From NCBI GenBank assembly GCA_963920705.1, contig OY987231.1, positions 24,378,200 through 24,442,199 of the forward strand: 64,000 bases of DNA. The letters are read 5' to 3'. A model generated the notes under the pieces. It was not told the DNA's origin. It ran no database searches and was given only the letters and a program-made list of their open reading frames with translations. This DNA comes from Odiellus spinosus. Its lineage: Eukaryota; Arthropoda; Arachnida; Opiliones; Phalangiidae. The stretch's first letter is position 1. Every line of letters starts with the position of its first letter. The translations under genes and the position numbers were made by a program. Positions 37,048 through 48,124 of this stretch are shown piece by piece.

Positions 37048-38641
37048 TATATCAAAAATGTCTTTGCGAACAAAGACCAGAAGGACATGTTATGGCCTTG
37101 AATGTCTGAAGTGACAGATATTATATCAAAAATGTCTTTGCGAACAAAGACCCAGAAGGACATGTTATGGCCTTGAATGTCTGAAGTGACAGATATTTAA
37201 TTTTCTTTTAAAACATTAAATTTAAATACAATTAAATTTTCTTTTAAAACATGAAATTTAAATACAATTAGATTTTCTTTTAAAACGAAATTTAAATATA
37301 ATCACAATCTGGCACGATTTAGAGTTTCAAATTTCAATACAACTGATTTTATTCACTCGGAAATATTTAAGAAAAACATAACAGACGATTTTCTCCCATT
37401 GACGCTTAACATTAAATTTCGCTTGATTATTTTTCAGGGAAAAGGTGTATTGAACTGTTATTTTTCAGTATAACGCGAGTCCACTTTATGTTTTCTTAGT
37501 TTAACCCGAATTTCCACGACTCGCAATTGAACGGATCGTTAAAAATACTCGCCGGTTTATTGGAATGGGTATATGATAAAGGGAAATGTGTTTTTTAAAG
37601 CCCGTTTAAAGTCACCTTCTTTTCTAACTTAGCAGACGACGCAAACCATAACAATTTGTACTTTCAAAGCTATATTGCGCGCGCGAGGGAAGAGAATTTC
37701 AAAGCGACGAATTTTAGAGCGGATAAGGTTTTTAAATAAATTGTAATACTTTCATTTTTCTTTTCATTAAAACCGTACAATTAAAATGATGATTTCCATA
37801 AGGGACCACTAATTAGTTATTAGGAGTTATAAAAAAAACATTATCCATGGATTAAGTTTGTTCGTTTGCAATCCAAATTAAAAATTAAAATATGGGGAAT
37901 TTTTATTCCCTTTAAATTCCCCGTATAAGCATCCGTAAGCTAACATGAACGAATTGCCTCGACTAAAGTCGAGGAGTTGTAATAAAACATTATCCATGGA
38001 TTAGGTTTGTTCGTTTGCAACCTAGATTAAAAATTAAAATATGGGGAATTTTTTTCCCTTTAAATTCCTTGATAAGCATTCATAAGCTAACATGAACGAA
38101 TTGCCTCGACTAAAGTCGAAGAGTTATAATAAAGCATTATCCATAGAAAACATTATCCAACTAAGGTATGAGATCAGATCATAGAACTTTGAGTCTATGC
38201 CTAAAGCCAAAGCTAAATTAAGTATATTTTTCTATCGAACGAAAAGTTTCGTTTTGTTTGACACGTAATCCCTGAAAAATAATCAAGCGAAATTTAATGT
38301 TAAGCGTCAATGGGAGAAAATCGTCTGTTATGTTTTTCTTAAATATTTCCGAGTGAATAAAATCAGTTGTATTGAAATTTGAAACTCTAAATCGTGCCAG
38401 ATTGTGATTATATTTAAATTTCGTTTTAAAAGAAAATCTAATTGTATTTAAATTTCATGTTTTAAAAGAAAATTTAATTGTATTTAAATTTAATGTTTTA
38501 AAAGAAAATTAAATATCTGTCACTTCAGACATTCAAGGCCATAACATGTCCTTCTGGTCTTTGTTCGCAAAGACATTTTTGATATAATATCTGTCACTTC
38601 AGTCTAACACGAAAGTGTTAACTTCTATATTAAAAGACTAG
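37048..38641. mobile_element. Foldback-type element with long, internally repetitive terminal inverted repeats
   Basis: The left arm (37048-37440) holds two 73-bp units (ATATCAAAAATGTCTTTGCG ... GAATGTCTGAAGTGACAGAT), then three roughly 35-bp units with CTTTTAAAACATTAAATTT, then unique sequence to ATTTTTCAGGGA. The right arm (38269-38602) is its near-perfect reverse complement, with about 1.5 of the 73-bp units. The centre carries a direct duplication of about 150 bp (37831-37980 and 37981-38127), each ending near a CCTCGAC-TAAA-GTCGAGG hairpin. A hairpin TAACAC-GAAA-GTGTTA (38605-38620) and CTAG (38638-38641) follow the right arm. The architecture recalls Foldback elements, whose arms are also made of subrepeats. 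No transposase; outer boundaries and target duplication not resolved. Confidence 0.75.
37831..38160 (+). repeat. Direct duplication of about 150 bp inside the foldback element
   Basis: Unit one (37831-37980) and unit two (37981-38127) both run from ACATTATCCATGGATTA through TTTGTTCGTTTGCAA, ATATGGGGAATTTTT and TAACATGAACGAATTGCCTC to CGACTAAAGTCGA. A third partial start, GCATTATCCATAGAAAACAT, begins at about 38133. Unit one contains a perfect hairpin CCTCGAC-TAAA-GTCGAGG; unit two has one mismatch. Confidence 0.85.
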
Positions 38642-38654
38642 CCCTTTAAAAAGT

Positions 38655-40204
38655 GATTCAGTCAAATCTCTACATTTTTACCATTGCCCTTTAAACCCAA
38701 TTAAAATTAATTTTTTCATAATTTTAAATGTTAATAGCTGCGGCAGCCGCACTTGATTCAGTCAAATCTCTACATTTTTACCATTGCCCTTTAATCCCAA
38801 TTAAAATTAATTTTTTCATTATTTTTGATGTTAATAGCTGGGGCAGCCGCACTTGATTCAGTCAAATCTCTACATTTTTACCATTGCCCTTTAATCCCAA
38901 TTGAAATTAATTTTTTCATTATTTTTGATGTTAATAGCTGGGGCAGCCGCACTTGATTCAGTCAAATCTCTACATTTTTACCATTGCCCTTTAATTCCAA
39001 TTAAAATAAGTTTTTACATTATTTTTGATGTTAATAGCTGCGGCAGCCGCACTTGATTCAGTCAAATCTCTACATTTTTACTTTTGCCCTTTCATCCCAA
39101 TTAAAATTAATTTTTTCATTATTTTTTATGTTAATAGCTGCGGCAGCCGCACTTGATTCAGTCAAATCTCTAAATTTTTACCATTGCCCTTTAATTCCAA
39201 TTAAAAATTTTTTTTACATTATTTTTGATGTTAATAGCTGCGGCAGCCGCACTTGATTCAGTCAAATCTCTACATTTTTACTTTTGCCCTTTAATCCCAA
39301 TTAAAATTAATTTTTACATTATTTTTGAAGATAATAGCTGCGGCAGCCGCACTTGATTCAGTCAAATCTCTAAATTTTTACCATTGCCCTTTAATTCCAA
39401 TTAAAAAAAATTTTTACATTATTTTTGATGTTAATACCTGGGGCAGCCGCACTTGATTCAGTCAAATCTCTACATTTTAACATTGCCCTTTAATCCCAAT
39501 TAAGATTAATTTTTTCATAATTTTTGATGGTAATACCTCCGGCAGCCGCACTTGATTCAGTCAAATCTCTACATTTTAACATTGCCCTTTAATCCCAATT
39601 AAAATTAATTTTTACATTATTTTTGATGTTAATAGCTGGGGGAGCCGCACTCGATTCAGTAAAATCTCTACATTTTTACCAGTGCCCTTTAATCCCAATT
39701 AAAATTAATTTTTTCATAATTTTTGATGTTAATAGCTGCGGCAGCCGCACTTGATTCCAGTCAAATCTCTACATTTTTACCAGTGCCCTTTAATCCCAAT
39801 TAAAATTATTTTTTTCATAATTTTTTATGTTAATACCTCCGACAGCCGCAGCGAAATCATTATATTTTCCCCATTGCCCTTTAAACCCAATTAAAATGAA
39901 TTTTTTCATCAATTTTGATGTTAATACCTCCGAGAGCCGCAGCGAAATCATTATATTTTAACCATTGCCCTTTAAACCAAATTTAAATTAAATTTTTCAT
40001 CAATTTTGATGTTAATACCTCCGACAGCCGCAGTGAAATCTTTATATTTTCCCCATTGCCCTTTAAACCAAATTTAAATTAATTATTTCAGCAATTTTGA
40101 TGTTAATACCTCCGACAGCCGCAGCGAAATCTTTATATTTTCCCCATTGCCCTTTAAACCAAATTCCAATTAATTTTTTCATTATTTTTGATGTTAATAC
40201 CTTC
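38655..40204 (+). repeat. Satellite array: 12 units of about 100 bp then 4 of about 91 bp
   Basis: The word GTCAAATCTC recurs at 38661, 38761, 38861, 38961, 39061, 39161, 39261, 39361, 39461, 39560, 39659 (as GTAAAATCTC) and 39760, a period of almost exactly 100 bp. From 39851 the block TTGATTCAGTCAAATCTC is replaced by AGCGAAATCATTATATTT and the period falls to about 91 bp for the last four units (39851, 39942, 40033 and 40125). Each unit keeps CATTGCCCTTTAA, a TTTTTCATNATTTTTGATG block and a GC-rich block such as GCTGCGGCAGCCGCAC, which is locally palindromic. Open frames inside the array are by-products of the repeat. Confidence 0.95.
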
Positions 40205-40261
40205 CTTATTGCCGTTCGGAATGGCAAGTCGTTCGGAATTTCACTCATTTTTAAAAAGGAG

Positions 40262-40800
40262 AGTACTTTTAAGGCGGAGAAATTGAAAATTAATGTTATT
40301 CTATGAGATTTAGATTTTTTGCAAGAGACTTACCTTTCAGATTTATTTTCTAATGCTTCCAAATATTTTACAGGCTTTATTTTAAGACTAATTTCATAAT
40401 TTTATCCCGATTAGTTTGGTCACACTCTATAAACGGCAAAAATATGAAGAAGGAGAAATTAAGTCATTAGAGTTCAATACCCATAGCCTCCAAATTTAGC
40501 GCGCGCGCTCGTGCTCGTGATTTTAAAAAGCCATATAAAACCTAAGCCTAATTTGTCAAATTAGGCTTAGGTTTTTGGCGAATCTATTTCTCCGCCTTAC
40601 TTTTTCCTCCGTTTTCATGAATAGACTGTGGGCCAACTAATCGGTGTAAAATTATGAAATTAGTCTTAAAATGAAGCTCGAAACTTAATTCATACCACAC
40701 GGAAAATCCAAGTCTGAAAAATATCCGGAAGTATTAGAAAATAAATCTGAAAGGTAAGCCACTTTCAAAAAACCAAATCCCATAGAATAACATTACGAAT
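40262..40800. mobile_element. Palindromic element with a perfect central hairpin
   Basis: The left arm (about 40262-40460) contains TTAATGTTATTCTATGAGAT, ACCTTTCAGATTTATTTTCT and ACTAATTTCATAATTTTA. The right arm (about 40584-40800) carries the reverse complement of each, with one insertion of about 25 bp. At the centre AAAACCTAAGCCTAATTT (40537-40554) and its exact complement (40558-40575) form an 18-bp stem with a 3-nt loop. No coding capacity. It abuts the end of the 100-bp satellite, so the two may be parts of one composite element. Confidence 0.65.
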
Positions 40801-40899
40801 TTGGCCATGCGAGAAACCAGCTAAGTACCAAAAAAAGGGTCAACTTCAGAATTAATTTTAAAATACTTAGACTTAATATTTTTAAATGAAACTTGAAAA

Positions 40900-40930
40900 G
40901 TTCAACATTCGAACCTTGCTCTACCACTTA
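40900..40930 (-). other. tRNA-like word: fused A-box and B-box half-motifs
   Basis: On the minus strand the sequence contains AGTGGTAGAGCA directly joined to AGGTTCGAAT. These resemble the D-arm (box A side) and T-arm (box B side) of a tRNA gene, but the anticodon arm that should separate them is missing. It cannot be a functional tRNA. It may be a deleted tRNA or SINE head, or chance. Confidence 0.2.
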
Positions 40931-43195
40931 AAATTGATTTTAACCGTAACAAATAATTCCTCTTTTAGTTCTGCGATGCAAGGGACATGTCCTCGAAAGA
41001 GTCGATTTTAATGTTATTTCAATGGGGAAATGGAGCGTTCTGATTGGCTAAAGGTCCATTTTTTTAAGGAAATCAAAATAACATTACAGATGATGATGGG
41101 CCCAATACATAGAACCCTACCGGGTTCTAAGAATAAAAATTGACGTCAAACGCTAATTAGCGCGAGAGAGCTTCCGAGAATGAAGACAAACTAAGCTTCG
41201 ATCTTAAAGGCTCGTTTTAATATCTTTCCTATATACCGGAGAATGAATTTTTGAATTGTATTCGGGGCCAAATAAATAAATCCGCGTGTTTATTTTAAAT
41301 GAGCGATTGTTTTACTACGGAATTGTTTAATCTCTGTCGTCTAAATCGGCCGCTCTTAAATTTCCGCCCACGAACACCCAATTTCCGTTCGTTTAAAGTA
41401 CCTCGGTCCTATTTAAAGGGGCCGCCAACCAAAAATGAAGATTTAAGCCTTTTTCGAACGTCAACGAATACCGAAGTAACTTTTCTATAATTAACCTTTA
41501 TATTTTTTGCCCCTTTATCAAAAACTACGCCGTATCTAATAAAATGTTGCTGTTTGATCGAGGGATGGGGTGTTTCTCGCGGACTCCTAGAATATTGGGC
41601 GTGGTTCCAGGGACGAATAACAATAATAATAATGGGCAAAAGACGAATCGGCGCGCGGTTGGAATTACGTAACGTATAGAAGACGATAAAAATTCTAAAC
41701 TTCCTGTTATTTAACTATTTTCGGAGAATATACGAACTTGGAACAAAAGCGATTGGAATCTATACGTTAATATTATAAGGAGGGGTGCGGGAAGTGACGT
41801 ATATCTATATAGCGCCGAGTTCGAGAAATTCCAAGCGTAAAATATTTTTTCCGACCGTCTCCCTTTATGCGTGGCGATATTCGCTTTGGGAGACTGGCGA
41901 CCTTTAATAAAGTGAAAAAACAAACGAAAAAAGCCACCCGATATCTGGTCGTAATCTGTCATTGATCCCGACGCGTAAAGCCACTTAGCCATTTTAATCT
42001 ATAGAAGAGTCGCGAGCCGAGAATGGATCTAAAAAACCAGTTGGAAAGCGGCTTTTAAGGGCGAGAATCGGGTTCCTTCCAAGAGCGCGATTCGCTACAA
42101 ACTGTCACGATCGAATGTCAATGTCTTCTTCTCCCGATCTCGCCTCCAATTTTACCTTTCCGCCAATTTCTTATCTTGGTTTTGTTTATTTGGGGAGGAG
42201 CGCATCGAAGCGCCATAATGACAACTCGGAGATATAAAATTTTAAATATTAAAAAATAAAATGAATACGGGATGGCCTTTGAATACGATTTCGACCGGAT
42301 GACTTTATTTTTGCCAAGTTTCGACTCTTCGTTTATTTAAGAAAATATTGTTTTTAGGCTCGACCGTATAAGGACATCGCGCGCGAAAAGAGACTTCTCT
42401 TATTTTTTATAATTTTGCGGAATTCTAATCACGTTTTATTCCGTTTTTTTCCGTCGATTATCGTTTCGTTTTTTCGAGGCATCTTTTGCGCGGCTAATCG
42501 GCCGGCGCTCGTTCTTTAAAAAGGTCGCTTTTAACCTCGCGGCGTTCGAAACCTGTTTATTATTAATGGAAACTAAGCTTCGAGACAAATTCCTTCTAGA
42601 ACTGATTTTATTCCAACCAAAATATCGCTTTTTAATTCCCTTTCTCAATTCTCGAATGCCGGCCGGGCCCCGATCAAGTTAAGGCTCTATCTCTACGGTC
42701 ACTAAATCGATTCGAGAAAAGACGTTTTCTATCGAAACTGTTGAAATCGATTCCGAGCTGCCTAGTACGAACGCGACTGGATATTATAGCGAAGTTTGAA
42801 AAAGAGTCGACGAGCGAGAACGGAGCCTCTTAAATCGCGTTTGGGAGGAACGGCCGCTTCCCAAATAGATCTCGGAGTAAAATGACCTCGAAGAGAACTC
42901 CCAACTCCTTCTTTGGCCATTTCATTATCCAATTAATATATTCTATATACACTCTTCGATTTTGATCGCGTTTCCGAGAACATACTATAGTTGCCACTAA
43001 CGAGAGCTTATCATTGGGCTCGTTTCAAATAGAATATTCATTAATAATTAATTGAAAATATTCAATTCGTAAGACAATTACCGAAAGGGTTAAAATATAT
43101 ACGAAATCATTTTGGGGTCTACTATTCTTATTACCCGAAATGGGAGCGCTTAATTATTATTCCAATCAATTGAACGACATTCGCTATTACAATTA
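40931..43195. other. No gene recognised
   Basis: Up to about 41100 the DNA keeps the character of the preceding element-rich island. After that it returns to the CpG-rich background. A TGACGTCA octamer is at 41141-41148. Open frames (for example 41711-41992 minus) have no recognisable domain. Confidence 0.45.
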
Positions 43196-43895
43196 TAAAA
43201 TAGAAATTAATAAAGTTTAATGGAAATTATTATTTAAAATGAAATAGAAATTAATATTTAAAAATAAAATACAAATTAATATTTAAAAATAAAATACAAA
43301 TTAATATTTAAAGATAAAATACAAATTAATAATTAATATTTAAAAATAAAATATAAATTAATAATTAGTATTTAAAAAATAAAATAGAAATTAATAATTA
43401 ATATTTAAAAATAAAATATAAATTAATAATTAATATTTAAAAAATAAAATAGAAATTAATAATTAATATTTAAAAATAAAATATAAATTAATAATTAATA
43501 TTTAAAAATAAAATATAAATTAATAATTAGTATTTAAAAAATAAAATATAAATTAATAATTAATATTTAAAAATAAAATATAAATTAATAATTAATATTT
43601 AAAAATAAAATAGAAATTAATAAATATTAACGGAATAGAAATTAATAAATATTAACGGAATAGAAATTAATAAATATTAACGGAATAGAAATTAATAAAT
43701 ATTAACGGAATAGAAATTAATATTTAAAAATTAAATATAAATTAATATTTAAAAATTAAATATAAATTAATATTTAAAAATGAAATATAAATTAATATTT
43801 AAAAATGAAATATAAATTAATATTTAAAAATGAAATAGAAATTAATATTTAAATATGAAATAGAAATTAATATTTAAATATGAAATAGAAATTAA
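43196..43895 (+). repeat. AT-rich tandem array with several unit types
   Basis: Units of 25-32 bp built on AAATTAATATTTAAAAATAA repeat for about 700 bp. Three stages are visible: AAATTAATATTTAAAAATAA-type units, longer units with an added TTAATAATTAATA segment (to about 43610), and four 25-bp units AAATTAATAAATATTAACGG (about 43612-43715), followed again by AAATTAATATTTAAAAATTA units. Almost pure A/T apart from the CGG in the third type. Confidence 0.95.
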
Positions 43896-43947
43896 TATAT
43901 AAATTGGTACAATTGTTTGAAATATTTTATAGCAATTATATGATTGG

Positions 43948-45185
43948 TTTGGGGGTTGGGGGGGGGGGGGGGGTTGGGTGTTCCTTTTTTAGCTTAATAT
44001 AACAACGTGTTGCTTAAATTCCATCCTTTTATTCTTGCTTAAAAACAAGGGGTTGGGGGGGGGGGGGTTGAATGATGTTCATCTAGCGAGCGGATCACTT
44101 TCTAATTTAATCCCCCGTGTAACAAAGACTCCCATCATCTAGAGTCTGATGGTGAGGGGGGGGGGGCGGGCGCCCAAGCCGCGGCTATTTAGCGAGAAGG
44201 GCTTAAGGGGGCTGCGTTATATAATCACTCTAGTTTGCTCGCTTTTCTCTCGCTACCTTCTTAATAATCACCCAACCAGACCCCCGCAACCCCCAACCCC
44301 CAACCCCCAATCCGTGTTTTACTAAAGTCTCCTTAAAAAAAAAGAATCAACCCGCAAAAAATCAACAAAAAAAAAAAATCTGTCTGAGGAAGAACAAAAA
44401 GAAAAAAAAAAAAAAAAAAAAAAAATCCGTCCCCGTGTAAAAAGCTCTCTTAATTTAAAGGGACACTGAACTGTATTGAGATCGGGGAAAATAACATTTG
44501 AGATTTTCTCCAATAAGAATTTAATTGAAATTGAAAGTTCATTAAGATAAGACGACGCGCGCTTATACTCTTAGCGAATGAAGTTTTAACTAATCTAACC
44601 CCAGAAACCCCCCCCCCCCCCCTCGACTTCGGTCTCCTTTATTGAAGACGGATCTCTTAGGCAACTTTGAGACGTAACCCGGCCAGGCTGTTAATTATTT
44701 CGTTCCATTTCAGCTTCTCTTTTGAGAGTCGCCACTTCCCCCGCAACCCCCTCCCCCCCGCACTCATCCACCTCTTTAACATTTTTTTCATTCTTTTTTT
44801 ATTCAAAATGGGGGGAGGGAGGGTCGGTAGTGTTGGAACTCTCCGTAGCCGAGCGATCCCCTAATGAGTATAATTGAATGGGGGGTTTCTTTCTCTCTCT
44901 CTCTCTTTGTCTAGGCGCTCATTGAAATTTGCGAAGGGGGTTCACCCCCCGTGGGTGTGTAGAGAAAGAGGGAAAGTACTTGATGAAGAGTCCTCTTCTG
45001 AGCTTAACCATCCGCTCGTCCCCCACCCCCACCCCACCCCCGCTTCTTACCACGACGCGGACAACCTTCCCCTTCCCCCATCCCCCCCCCGATAAAATCG
45101 ACTTCATTATTATCCCGCACCATCAACTATTGTCTCTTTCTCTCTCTCTCATCCCACGTGTTAGTCTCAACCCCCCCCCCCCTCC
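43948..45185. repeat. G-run to C-run switch region
   Basis: Long G runs lie on the + strand at 43958-43973 (16), 44055-44067 (13) and 44156-44166 (11). They are followed by C-rich strings at 44280-44310 (repeated CCCCCAA words), 44608-44622 (15 C), 45021-45043, 45082-45090 and 45171-45182 (12 C). A 24-base A run lies at 44402-44425. G-quadruplex potential therefore switches strand near 44.2 kb. Pro-rich open frames here are composition effects. Confidence 0.8.
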
Positions 45186-46739
45186 CTTCATCCCTTCATC
45201 CGCTTTCATTTAACAAAATTGAAAAAAGGAGGTGTTGTCATTTTTAAGAAAATTTCAAAGAACGATCGAATGAAACGATCGAGTTTTATCGTTAAGTCTT
45301 TCCTCTGTCTATTCGCCCGCAGCTATTTCCTAACAATTTAATTTATTTCCTATTATTGCATAATCACGTAATTTCAATATTTCGTATACCTTATTAGTAA
45401 TTAAGGTAGTAATTTACCTAATCGGTAATTTCAATAATTACCACGAATCAAAAATAAATGTGGGCTTTGAATAGGCGACTATATATTTATAATTTATATT
45501 TGAATTGAATTTTCAATATTAATAATTATTAATGATTTAAATATACGAATTAATTTCATTATCCCTTGAAAATATTTGAGTTGTTGAGATGGGCTTTAAA
45601 ATTTTTGAAGAATAATGTCATTTTCGATGTCAAACGTTCATCTTGTCTTTATTTTTTAAATTATATAAGTGGATAATTTGTGGCGTGTCGGTAATTCGAC
45701 GACAGTTGGGGGTCGGGGTTTTTTTTTTAAGGGGGTTTTGGGGTCGACGCGACCATTTTGCTTGTCCATATTATTCCGGAATATAATCTCGTTCGCGACG
45801 TCTTCTATATCTTGTCAATTTCCGCTCATTAAATCGAACGTCACGTTGTCTCTCCCAACCTTCTCCTGTAGAGAGAATCTAGGTAAGCCGCGTTATCCCG
45901 TCAGTTTCAAATTTCCAATAGGGTTCCATCCATCGAAATTAACGTTACGATATTAAGCTAGAAACGCGATACGCTTTAGGTATAGATACGTATAAAGCGT
46001 GCGGGAGGTTAGAACGATTTTAATTCCATATTTTTAAGTTTATTTTTGTAATAATGTTATCTAACCTGGTTCTTGTATTTTTTGGTATCTCCCTCGCGGG
46101 TAAATAAAACGTCTTCTTTGGAAAGTCATTTAGCGTCGTTAGTTTTGGTCGGGGTTTCTTTGAAAAACGCTTAATGGAGGGAAGATATTTTTTTCTCCGT
46201 TTCGCTTAGCGTATAGAGTTAGAGTCGCTGACGATATCGCCATATTATAGCGTATCTCTACGTAATAAAGTATACTGTTAATATCTTTTACGTAAGTTTC
46301 TCCGAACGAAGAAAAGTAATTAGGCGTACCCCCGGGTTCCTTTCTCTTCGGTCGCGGAAGACCCCCCTTTAATAACGCCTTATACGCTACTATGAAGGGT
46401 GGGGGGAACCTCTAAACCCCCTCTATACCTCTATCTTCTTCGACACGGACTCTTTTCAATCTTGATTTGTCGCCAGCTAAGTTTTCTCTCCTGAATAGAT
46501 CTAATAAAGGTAGAATGCAGCCCGCGACAGTAAAAATTAATAATCCATCATCCCCATCTTCCAGATTTTTTTTAACCGATATTACGTCGTAATACGTCAT
46601 CGTACTATGATCGAGAGCCTATAGGGTTGTTTCTCGCGCGTTCTGACACCCCGATGATAAAATCATTTTCGCGGGGTCATTTTTGTAAAAGTACTTAAAC
46701 CAAAAAGTCAACTAGCTTTCGCGTCAAAAGAATGTTAAG

Positions 46740-46858
46740 TAAAGGGAGAATGAAATAATTTCGAGTGTTATCGAACGTCGCGGGAATATTCTTACGTTGG
46801 TTTACCCCTTGGGCGGCGTGACGTCAATGATTAAGTTGTGTCTTCATTCTCCCTTCGA
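46740..46858. mobile_element. Putative short MITE with T2-like ends
   Basis: The left end AAAGGGAGAATGAA and the right end TCTTCATTCTCCCTTCG are inverted, about 119 bp apart, giving TIRs of about 14 bp. The motif TTAAAGGGAGAATGAA recurs through the window. T2/Kolobok-type elements of vertebrates end in TTAAAGGRR with a TTAA target, which this resembles. A full TTAA is not preserved at either flank, so the boundary is uncertain. Confidence 0.4.
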
Positions 46859-47910
46859 AGGTGTCGGGTTCGAGGTATAGTATCAGGTAAACGGCATTCT
46901 GGGGTTGTTTATTTGTAGGTCGGGCTGGCTGTACCCCTTTCGACTTTCGAGGTACTGATGGATATCGCCTTCTTCTTTTCGAGTTCTTTTGACTATTTCA
47001 CCATTAGGCGAAGGGAAGGGGAAGGGGGGGGGGGGTCGCGTTCGCGGGGTAATTAATAAACTAGTTTCGTCGTGGCCTTCGGGCCCCCATATTTTCTCTC
47101 GCAAGCGTCGCTCTCTCTCTCCTTCCGACGTCACTTTTGACTTTCCCCCCCTGGCCTCTCTAACCTTCTTTCCCCCCCGTTCCCCCCTCGAGCCAAAATT
47201 AACTTCGGGTGTCAAAAATATTTCATTTTTATTTTTAAAACAATGAGTTTTAATTTCCGTTCCTTTACGAGATTGACCCGAATTAGATAAACGGCCCGCT
47301 TTTGTTTTAATTATGGCGAAGGGAAGCTCGCGTTTCAACGAATTAAAGGGAAACTGAACTATTATTAAGGCTCCTTAAACGAATCCTTCCAAATAGAAGA
47401 GTCGTTTCAATATTTTCTTCGTATATTTTGTTTACGATCTTAATGATCCAATAATGGATTACTTTAATCCGTATTTGGATTAGGCCTAGCTAGTATATGA
47501 TCACTAGTATTTCCAGCGCATTTCTCCGCTTACCTATAACTGGCTGGGGGTCCACTCTGAGAGGTTTATGCCCCCAAAAATATCGTACGACAATGTTGGA
47601 TAAAAATAATTCTTCCTTATATAATCTGGGATATAATTTTTCGCGGGGTGTTTTGCGGCGTGGTTTTTGCTTTACTTATACTATTATAGTTTCGTATCGA
47701 GTTCTAAGCCGGATTAATTAAACGGGGTTCCTTAATTCCTTCCCCCTCCTCGATGGATTAGGTAAATCGTTTCGGGCAAAAAGACTTAATCCGCGCCGCT
47801 ATTATAGGCTTAACTTTGAAACGTATTAACTCGAGGGCTTTATTCGAATCATCCCATTCTTCTAACGTTACGAAATGTCAATTACTCTTCGTTAAAGATC
47901 CCCGAAATTC

Positions 47911-48124
47911 TAAAGGGAGAATGGAGTTGACATTTCTAACGCCGTAGAGAAGATTGCCGTACCAAACTTTTAACGCAACTTCGATTATTTAAGTCAAGAC
48001 ACAATTCTCGGATAAAACCTGGAAAAATGCTGATTGGAGCGTCGTTAACATTGAGTTTTACGAGTTTAACGAGGTTTATTGACGCGATTATTATTGTTAA
48101 TCAAATTGTCTTCATTCTCCTTAA
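47911..48124. mobile_element. Putative MITE with T2-like ends, longer copy
   Basis: The left end CTAAAGGGAGAATGGAG (from 47910) and the right end TCTTCATTCTCCTTAA are inverted and about 214 bp apart. The interior does not obviously match that of the 46740-46858 pair, so this could be two independent end fragments. TTAA is present at the right end. Confidence 0.3.

Noticed and set aside
39053-40306. Several open frames in the 100-bp satellite
   Set aside because: They follow the repeat and break whenever its period changes; no coding character.
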